Source of the DNA: Parabacteroides acidifaciens
Lineage (GTDB): Bacteria > Bacteroidota > Bacteroidia > Bacteroidales > Tannerellaceae
Reading direction: 5' to 3'
Assembly: GCF_003363715.1 (NCBI RefSeq)
Contig: NZ_QREV01000048.1
Coordinates: 1 to 34,414 of the forward strand
DNA length: 34,414 nucleotides
Shown in pieces: positions 1 to 6,095 of the stretch. The number at the start of each line of letters is the position of its first letter. Within the stretch, counting starts at the first letter, position 1. The notes below the pieces were generated by a model. It had not been told where the DNA came from, did not search any database, and was given only the letters and a program-made list of their open reading frames with translations. The position numbers and the translations under genes are program-made.

Positions 1-41
1 CCCCCCCCCCCGTTAATACTTGTTAACATTGTTATTCCCAT
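1..41 (-). CDS. Partial gene, 5' end only, with a poly-G tract
   Basis: A reading frame starts with ATG at 41-39, reads MGITMLTSIN, then enters a run of 11 or more G (glycine codons) and leaves the window. The start is supported by a good Shine-Dalgarno (AAGGAGA, about 7 nt upstream, positions 48-56) and by its place just after the FISUMP adhesin gene on the same strand. Too little protein is visible to name a family. By position it should be another tail-fibre protein or the first lysis gene. The G run makes the frame sensitive to slippage, but a poly-G run at a sequence end can also be a sequencing artefact. Confidence 0.45.
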   Translation of the reverse strand, partial: MGITMLTSINGGG

Positions 42-96
42 TGTTTTATCTCCTTTTTTTAATTAATTCATTATTTCATTTCTGGACAGATATGAG

Positions 97-789
97 CTAT
101 ATCTTTACGGCTCGAATTACCCCACCAGAAGACATGAATGCTCTTTGATATTGGAACTCATTTGATTTTAATATTGCGAAATAAAGTGTAGTTCTATCCG
201 TATCTAAAACACATGGTAACAATGCCAAGAATGTAGAATCCAAATTTGGTACGCTCCATGACATATTTGGCTGATAAGGAATAAACATAGACTTTTCTCG
301 GCTATCACCTATATACCATCCATCTACTCCATTTAGATTTTCTCTTACCTTATATTTTGCATTATAAAGTATTCCAAGCTCTTCAAAAGTAGGGACTCTC
401 CATCCGTCAGGACAGGGATCGTACGGACCCTTATCTGGAGTCCATAAAGTTGGATACCTATCAGAATTTGTTTCAGAACACCAAGCATATTGATATGGAC
501 CTGGATTAGCACTCCAATTGTTTCCTATCAACTTAGAAGCGTTGTTTAAATCCTGTCCTTGATTTATCGTCATCTGTCCAGTCTGACACGTTTTTACAGA
601 AGAAGGTGCTCCATAACGACGCCCCCATTGAAACATGCTTCCAAATGTTTCAGGAAGATCCGCAAAATAGTTATCTCCCGTTTGTATATCTGTGATAAGG
701 CTGGTTGTAGCCCACTTCACGCCACCTATTTCAACATACGGGACATCTGTTCTGTGCTTTTCGTTGTTTAATAATACCCGTCTCTTCAT
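97..789 (-). CDS. FISUMP-domain protein, probable phage adhesin
   Basis: A 230-aa protein that I place in the Fibrobacter succinogenes major paralogous domain family (TIGR02145-like). The signature is the block CPDGWRVPTFEELGIL near residues 126-141, preceded by a run of W, G and Y residues and followed by a C-terminal GGVIRAVKI. This fold is common in Bacteroidetes surface lipoproteins, but here there is no signal peptide. Instead the N-terminus MKRRVLLNN resembles that of the LamG-like protein at 2309-2968. I infer that it is a receptor-binding module docked on the tail through this leader. It is the last complete gene of the fibre cluster. The ligand is unknown. Confidence 0.7.
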   Translation of the reverse strand: MKRRVLLNNEKHRTDVPYVEIGGVKWATTSLITDIQTGDNYFADLPETFGSMFQWGRRYGAPSSVKTCQTGQMTINQGQDLNNASKLIGNNWSANPGPYQYAWCSETNSDRYPTLWTPDKGPYDPCPDGWRVPTFEELGILYNAKYKVRENLNGVDGWYIGDSREKSMFIPYQPNMSWSVPNLDSTFLALLPCVLDTDRTTLYFAILKSNEFQYQRAFMSSGGVIRAVKI

Positions 790-813
790 GACTCACTTCT
801 TTTGGGTTTTGAA

Positions 814-1002
814 CTACCTTATATCCGGGATGATTACCGTTGTCACTGAATCGTTACGCACAACTACTTCGCCCTCTTCGATCTTAGAAGTCGGAAAGTA
901 GTGAGGTACACTGATTGATTGCGCTGACATGATGAGAGCGCAGGATACGATTGCTAACAGCGTCAGCAGATCGGATTTGTTTGATTTGATTGTTGTTGTC
1001 AT
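814..1002 (-). CDS. Small membrane or exported protein
   Basis: A 62-aa ORF that starts 3 nt after the stop of the glycine-rich protein and ends 24 nt before the FISUMP start, so it fits the operon. Residues 12-28 form one hydrophobic helix (LLTLLAIVSCALIMSAQ) behind a lysine-containing N-terminus. It could be a signal peptide, an anchor or a poor lipobox (IVSC). The rest, about 34 residues, is polar and rich in V, E and D. Size and topology would suit a spanin- or holin-accessory-like protein, but no family signature is visible. The opposite strand carries only weak frames here. Confidence 0.5.
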   Translation of the reverse strand: MTTTIKSNKSDLLTLLAIVSCALIMSAQSISVPHYFPTSKIEEGEVVVRNDSVTTVIIPDIR

Positions 1003-1005
1003 ACT

Positions 1006-1662
1006 CTATTCATATTTTTTATATCGTAAAATAATAATTCCAGAACCACCATTTCCGCCATACCACCCAGAACCACTTCCGCCCTCACCTGTATTATCAG
1101 CTCCATGTCGATATTTGGTATTTTCATTATCACCCCAATTCCCTGTAGGATTCGTAATATTACGTCCAGTACTTCCTCCTGTAGAATATAATTTATTATT
1201 AAATGGGCATCGAGTAGATGTACCCTGGCCATCACCCCCCGGATAAGAATTACCATCATTTCCAGAATTACCATCGCTTCCGCCCGTAGCGTGCGTATAA
1301 CCTGCACCACCACTTCCACCACTTCCACCATTGCTTCTACTCGAGTCTTGTGGACTGAATCCGCCACTTACTTGGATGTTGCCAAATGACGATATTCCAC
1401 CGTTTTGAGCTTTGCCATTCATTCCACCATATTTACCGCCTGCACCTATTGTGTATTGTATACTATCTCCTGGATCTACCTTTACTTTTTCTGTAATAGT
1501 GTATCCCCCTCCACCTGCTCCATAAGCTCCACCAGCTCCGCCGCCTACGAGAAAAACCTCAACAGACTTACATCCTGCCGGAACAGACCATGTGCCGGAT
1601 GCCGTCAGTTCTTCAATTATCTCAATTAAAGGTCTATCTTTATCCATCAAACTCCTTTTCAT
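1006..1662 (-). CDS. Glycine-rich tail adhesin
   Basis: A 218-aa protein. After a short leader (MKRSLMDKDRPLIEIIEEL) comes the typical opening of glycine-rich phage tail domains (GTWSVPAGCKSVEVFLVGGG, residues 33-52), then a long Gly/Ser/Asn-rich body ending in GGSGIIILRYKKYE. Proteins of this type sit at the fibre tip, where polyglycine-helix bundles bind host receptors, as in T-even gp38-like adhesins. The ATG overlaps the TGA of the upstream gene (ATGA), so translation is probably coupled. Glycine-rich repeats make it a likely site of host-range variation. Role inferred from composition and place. Confidence 0.72.
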   Translation of the reverse strand: MKRSLMDKDRPLIEIIEELTASGTWSVPAGCKSVEVFLVGGGAGGAYGAGGGGYTITEKVKVDPGDSIQYTIGAGGKYGGMNGKAQNGGISSFGNIQVSGGFSPQDSSRSNGGSGGSGGAGYTHATGGSDGNSGNDGNSYPGGDGQGTSTRCPFNNKLYSTGGSTGRNITNPTGNWGDNENTKYRHGADNTGEGGSGSGWYGGNGGSGIIILRYKKYE

Positions 1663-2312
1663 ACACCCAGATCCAGATTGAGTTCAAACGTAAGAAAATG
1701 CGGATAGTTCAACTTTACGTCGATTTGAGCTATCTCGTCGACGGTTGTAGCGGCATAAGTAGCGGCCTCGTTGCTTGCGCGGAGGTCATAGGTGCGTTTT
1801 GCATAGATTTCCAATAAGGGAAGTTTTTCCATCGCCCATACAATTGGGACATCTATTGACTGCGGAGGTGTGCCGGTGGTCCACAACTTAGTAGTTGTTT
1901 CGCCGTCACTCTGCAAAGCTGGAAGCGTGATACTATATAAAGAGTTACGCAAATCCTTATCAATCCACAACTCTTGATTGGCAATTTCCGCTCCACCCCT
2001 CTTGACAGATACGAAGAACTTGTTACTAAACTCATCCTGCTCGGCGATCTCCTGTAGCTTAGCTTGCCGGGCAATCGCCAGTTCATCGGGTTCCGGATCA
2101 GGCACAACCGGTTGTTCCGGTTCCGGCGTTAGCTCTATATTCCACACTTCCAGCTGGGACGCATCTGGATGTGCTTCATGAAATGCAGCTTGTTCATTAC
2201 TAAGAGCCAGATACGCCCCTTCTTCGTATTGCTCTATATTCGTTCCTACCTTGTAGGATTCCGGCAGGGAATCTATATCCCAGAAGCCGATTGTTTTTTG
2301 AATGTATATCAT
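1659..2312 (-). CDS. Tail fibre assembly-like or DUF4376-like protein
   Basis: A 217-aa protein. The N-terminal half (YIQKTIGFWDIDSLP, then AYLALSNEQAAFHEAHP) is followed by a Pro/Glu linker (TPEPEQPVVPDPEPDE, about residues 62-77), a helical segment and a C-terminal domain ending LTFELNLDLGV. The order (short domain, proline linker, helical DUF4376-like region) resembles proteins encoded beside Bacteroidetes phage fibres, some of which are fibre-assembly chaperones. It shares 4-nt ATGA overlaps with both neighbours, so the three adhesin-region genes are probably translated as one coupled unit. Function inferred from place. Confidence 0.5.
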   Translation of the reverse strand: MIYIQKTIGFWDIDSLPESYKVGTNIEQYEEGAYLALSNEQAAFHEAHPDASQLEVWNIELTPEPEQPVVPDPEPDELAIARQAKLQEIAEQDEFSNKFFVSVKRGGAEIANQELWIDKDLRNSLYSITLPALQSDGETTTKLWTTGTPPQSIDVPIVWAMEKLPLLEIYAKRTYDLRASNEAATYAATTVDEIAQIDVKLNYPHFLTFELNLDLGV

Positions 2313-2968
2313 GAGAATAACTGTTTGTCTACATTATAATTTTGTTGAATCTCACTTACTGACAGCTTTCGGTTATAAAGTCTTATGCTGTGTATAGTGC
2401 CAATAAAATAGCCTTCAGTTGTGCCTGATAAATTACGTCCAGCTAAATAGAATTTATTATCTGACAGCGTAAGATAATTGTCTGTTCCTTCAGTATTGTG
2501 TAATACGTTGTTTACATATAACTTTCTTTCTGGATATTGAACTGAAATATTCGTTAATGAGTTTGTTGGTATTGTCCCTCTATATTGAGTCATATATTGC
2601 TGAATACAGGTCGTATTAATTGTACCGTCTCCATAGTGAGGGCCGATACCCATTCGTAGAGACGTTAACCCATCTGCAACTATAGGATCAGAATAATATG
2701 TTTGGCTTGTACGGGTAACAAGAACTTCAAGCGTTGAGTAATTAGAGATAAGAGATGCTATCCTGTTATCAAGTATTCCGTATCCACCATTGAATACATA
2801 TCCTTTTGCAGAATGACTAACAATGCCATATAACGTAACAGGCAAGCTGTTAACTCTATCATTCCACGTCCCACCTTTTAGATTGTCCCTTCCATCAAGA
2901 TACAGCACAAGCCCTTCTTGTACGTAAGGTATTTCTATCGTCTCTTTTAAAATCAGTCTTCTCTTCAT
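2309..2968 (-). CDS. LamG/concanavalin A-like adhesin
   Basis: A 219-aa protein with a laminin-G/concanavalin-A-like pattern: GLVLYLDGRDN near residues 19-29, a middle region of strands, and a C-terminal GTIHSIRLYNRKLSVSEIQQNY that is typical of LamG-type jelly rolls. Such domains bind sugars or cell-surface glycans. The leader MKRRLILKETIEIPYVQEG matches the leader of the FISUMP protein (MKRRVLLNN, then VPYVEIGG), and the DNA just upstream of the two starts is also alike. I read the leader as a common docking peptide and the rest as an exchangeable binding head. Confidence 0.7.
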   Translation of the reverse strand: MKRRLILKETIEIPYVQEGLVLYLDGRDNLKGGTWNDRVNSLPVTLYGIVSHSAKGYVFNGGYGILDNRIASLISNYSTLEVLVTRTSQTYYSDPIVADGLTSLRMGIGPHYGDGTINTTCIQQYMTQYRGTIPTNSLTNISVQYPERKLYVNNVLHNTEGTDNYLTLSDNKFYLAGRNLSGTTEGYFIGTIHSIRLYNRKLSVSEIQQNYNVDKQLFS

Positions 2969-3015
2969 AGCTCACTTATTTCCCGTTTTGAATTTTTTCT
3001 TACTTGCTTTCTTGA

Positions 3016-4017
3016 TTAACCAGAATGCTGACCACTTGGCTCATAAACCTTAGTGATTACCCAGTAATGGCCGAACGAATATCGCACCGATATTTCACCG
3101 TAGCCATTTAAGGGTATGGTCATACTTGTATCCTCACACAACCAGTCCGATGCGTTCGGTAAAGGCTGATTTAGGTCCAATCCGGAACTATTATAAATAT
3201 TGATCATACACTCCCAGCCCTCTGCCGGAGTAGACGCAAACGACAAGGCACTCGCGGCCGACAACGTTACTTTGATCGAATAGTTTGCAATCGAGAGGCC
3301 GGTAAGCGTTGTCGCAACAGTAATATCCTTAAATCTTAACGATTCTGTGGCCTTCGCCTTTTCCTCATTGCTATAGTTGTTATCTGTATGGACATAATCA
3401 GCGTCTTTGACCGTGTGATCGTCGTTCTGTAGTTCCGATGTCTTTGTCGGAATAGCTGCCTGCACGTTCGCAATGCTCTGGTTCAGCCCAGCAATGATTC
3501 CGGACAGTGTCTCAGTATCTTCCACGTTGGCCAAGAATGCGATGATCTCGTTAAACGACTCGATCGCAACAGAAGCATTGCCGGAGACAAGGCCGTTAAT
3601 TTGATTCTGCAAAGTGGTCAGTGCGTTACGAACAGCCGTATCATCGTAAGTCGCACCGTCTTGCCCTTTCAAGTTAGGCGTATCGAACGTCCCAGCGGCA
3701 TACACGAATGTCAGGATATAAGTTGTTGCATTATTCGTTTTAACCGACACCTGCACATCCTCCGGAACAGCTTTATGGGATGTCTTTACATACACATCCG
3801 TTGCCGGATCATAGATTTCCCAGAATCCGTCCTCCGTGATCTGTGAGGGTTTGCCGTCTATTCCATGATAGGCCAAATCTGCATAATTCTTTACGCCGTC
3901 ACCGATCTTATACCTTCCAGTATCGGTTTCCAACACCATTTCACGCTCGCAGATAACCGGATTAGCCAGCAACCAGCTTGCTTTTGTATCACCTCGTAGT
4001 TGTATTTTTACTGCCAT
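3016..4017 (-). CDS. Tail fibre with Mtd-type N-terminal domain
   Basis: A 333-aa protein. Residues 1-50 (IQLRGDTKASWLLANPVICE, then ETDTGRYKIGDGVKNYADLAY) match the N-terminal domain of the Bordetella phage major tropism determinant, found at the base of many trimeric phage fibres. The middle is helical (about residues 130-225), and the C-terminal part is beta-rich (from about 230). No reverse transcriptase or template repeat was seen, so the Mtd resemblance concerns the anchoring domain only and not a diversity-generating system. It follows the large fibre gene on the same strand. Confidence 0.72.
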   Translation of the reverse strand: MAVKIQLRGDTKASWLLANPVICEREMVLETDTGRYKIGDGVKNYADLAYHGIDGKPSQITEDGFWEIYDPATDVYVKTSHKAVPEDVQVSVKTNNATTYILTFVYAAGTFDTPNLKGQDGATYDDTAVRNALTTLQNQINGLVSGNASVAIESFNEIIAFLANVEDTETLSGIIAGLNQSIANVQAAIPTKTSELQNDDHTVKDADYVHTDNNYSNEEKAKATESLRFKDITVATTLTGLSIANYSIKVTLSAASALSFASTPAEGWECMINIYNSSGLDLNQPLPNASDWLCEDTSMTIPLNGYGEISVRYSFGHYWVITKVYEPSGQHSG

Positions 4018-4028
4018 AATATTAAGTT

Positions 4029-5759
4029 TTAATCGTTTGCATTACCACCGTCCATTACCAGAGCACCACCGTAGACAGAAAAAGCAGTACCGCCGTCCAT
4101 GTTACCGGCAGAATTGACCTCTGACCATTCACCGTCTTTCCGCCCGTATGTCTTGCCATCCTGCGGGGCTTCGGGAAAATTATCCGGTACGACATATTCG
4201 ACAAATGCGCCATCTGTACTATTATCAATTCCAGGTACAAACAGATACATCTTTCCAGCAACCAATCCTGTGCCCAATGCGGAAACGTTGCCTGTTCCCG
4301 GGTTACCTCTCGGAATAGTCAGATTCAGCAGATACTTCTCTCGACCTTCTTCTGTCTGCCCGTTCTGAATAAACTCGACGGATGCAGGTGTACCAGGAAG
4401 TCCCGTTGTCACTGTGCCAATCTCAACGACAGGCGTAAAGCCTTGCGGACCACGACGAAGAACAAAGTTCAATTTATACAGAGGGTTGCCGTCTGGATCT
4501 GTCCCGTTCTCCGAGATCGTAACATCCGTTACAGCGCCTTCCGTGACGGTTCCAATCGTGAAGCCAGGCGTTTTCCCGGTGAACCCAATCGCACCGGACA
4601 TATCGACCAGATACTCAAACGAAGTCGCGCCACGGACATATAGTTTTGCATCGTCGGGATTCTCAACATCATTAGTGTTGATTAGGACAAACTTGCCTTC
4701 CGGAACGTTGGCGAGGTCGGCATTCATTGCATCGATAGAGTTATAGGTACGATATATACTGAATCCTTCCGGCCGGAGTATTGTATCTGTCTTTTTATAT
4801 GCCCCTGTCACATAGTCCCAAGTGTACACATGATAATCTGGTCCTATATACCCTGGATGATCAGAAACAGATTTTGCGTTAGTGGCAGCTTCTATAGCCC
4901 CCTGTTTAGCTATATTCGTTTCAGATATCACAGCTTCGGCCTGCCCTTTCAGAGCATTTACTTCACTTGTTAAATTCGTGTTGACCTGTTCGGCTGCTTC
5001 AGCGAGTTGCTGTCTGAGCAACTCCCCCGAAGAGGTGAAATCTTCTTTGAGCTGATTAGCGTCCGTGACAAAATCAGTTTTAAGTTGACTCACTTCTTCG
5101 GAGATTTGAACCATCTTTTCATCAGCACGCTTAGCCGCATCTGTCGCTGGCTGTCGTAACCAAGCCAGATAATCATCAACAATCTTACCGGCGTTTCCTT
5201 CCTGCTGTGTCCACACCTCGAATGCGCTATACCCCCGATCGCCTTTCAGACTATTTTTCTGCTCCGGCGTCAGCTTATCCCATGTCAGCCGCAGATCGGC
5301 AAGTTGCTCCGGAGTGAACATATCATATGTAAAGGCCTTACCGCGCAAAGCTTCTTTATCCGCGTCCGTCAGATCGCTGAACTTTAGTTTCAACTCTTCC
5401 ACCTGCTCCGGAGAAAGATCGTCGAAAGTAAAGGCCAAATCCGACATAGGGATAAGAAGGATGTAGGCGGTATCATCCTGGTCCTCGTATTTCATTTCCA
5501 GACCGGCGGATGTTTTGCGGAATTTAGGCGTACGCCCGGTTGCCAGGACACCCGTGTTGATATTGTCTACCCACCAATAGCCATTAACAATTGACGGTTT
5601 CACGTCCTGAACCACCTGCTTTTTGAAATTAGCAACGGTAATAGACGCATCTGTTCCACCAAGGGATGTTTTCGATCCAAGTAACAAGTCATCATCCGAC
5701 AAGGACGGGAACTTGGTAAAGTTCTTTATGTCTTTCGTTCCTTCCATATCACTGTTCAT
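4029..5759 (-). CDS. Large tail fibre or baseplate-attached fibre
   Basis: A 576-aa protein. The N-terminal part (1-100) is a probable attachment domain with NGYWWVDN. It is followed by short repeats (LSPEQVEEL, FTPEQLADL, LTPEQKNSL), a coiled coil (about residues 205-295, rich in A, E, K and Q) and two beta-type repeats (GFTIGTVTEGAVTDVTISEN and FTPVVEIGTVTTG) with collagen-like GPQG and PGTG links. This is the usual build of a trimeric fibre shaft. The first ATG overlaps the upstream gene by 11 nt. A second ATG at 5747 starts 1 nt after that gene's stop and is an equally good start. Confidence 0.7.
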   Translation of the reverse strand: MNSDMEGTKDIKNFTKFPSLSDDDLLLGSKTSLGGTDASITVANFKKQVVQDVKPSIVNGYWWVDNINTGVLATGRTPKFRKTSAGLEMKYEDQDDTAYILLIPMSDLAFTFDDLSPEQVEELKLKFSDLTDADKEALRGKAFTYDMFTPEQLADLRLTWDKLTPEQKNSLKGDRGYSAFEVWTQQEGNAGKIVDDYLAWLRQPATDAAKRADEKMVQISEEVSQLKTDFVTDANQLKEDFTSSGELLRQQLAEAAEQVNTNLTSEVNALKGQAEAVISETNIAKQGAIEAATNAKSVSDHPGYIGPDYHVYTWDYVTGAYKKTDTILRPEGFSIYRTYNSIDAMNADLANVPEGKFVLINTNDVENPDDAKLYVRGATSFEYLVDMSGAIGFTGKTPGFTIGTVTEGAVTDVTISENGTDPDGNPLYKLNFVLRRGPQGFTPVVEIGTVTTGLPGTPASVEFIQNGQTEEGREKYLLNLTIPRGNPGTGNVSALGTGLVAGKMYLFVPGIDNSTDGAFVEYVVPDNFPEAPQDGKTYGRKDGEWSEVNSAGNMDGGTAFSVYGGALVMDGGNAND

Positions 5760-6084
5760 TATAGTTTAAAATCATTTCGATCGTGTCCAGGCTATCCATC
5801 GTAACCCACCCGTTTTCATTGCAGTTTTTAGACATATTCTTTAAAAAGATGATCTCATTTTCAGCCAAAGGATAGTCTGTTTCCCTCACTACCATTTCAG
5901 GAGTTACTTTATCTATCTGCACTATGTTACCGTAAGGTTTAGATATACTAAGGCCCATCATCTCCGCTTGGCTAAATGCCAGTTTTTTGCGGATAGATAT
6001 GATCGTTTTAATAGCTTCTATCGTTCCGGCTTCCGGTAAAATAGATTGATCAATGATTATTCTGTCGACTATTGATAATTTCAT
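5749..6084 (-). CDS. Conserved small protein of the tail-fibre cluster
   Basis: A 111-aa soluble protein with no signal peptide or membrane helix. It opens MKLSIVDRIIIDQSILPEAG and contains a long helical stretch (about residues 22-45) and ENEIIFLKNMSKNCNENGWVT near the end. It lies between the 984-aa fibre (12 nt downstream of its stop) and the 576-aa fibre, whose start it overlaps. I do not recognise a family. Its place suggests an assembly factor or small baseplate part, and nothing in the sequence shows more. Confidence 0.6.
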   Translation of the reverse strand: MKLSIVDRIIIDQSILPEAGTIEAIKTIISIRKKLAFSQAEMMGLSISKPYGNIVQIDKVTPEMVVRETDYPLAENEIIFLKNMSKNCNENGWVTMDSLDTIEMILNYNEQ

Positions 6085-6095
6085 ACTCTTGACTA

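Noticed and set aside
999-1367. 122-aa minus-strand ORF inside the glycine-rich gene
   Set aside because: It is an out-of-frame shadow of glycine codons; the overlapping 218-aa frame has family signatures and coupled starts.
3016-4017. Diversity-generating retroelement suggested by the Mtd-type fibre
   Set aside because: No reverse transcriptase, Avd or template-variable repeat pair was seen in the window. The likeness covers only the N-terminal anchor domain.
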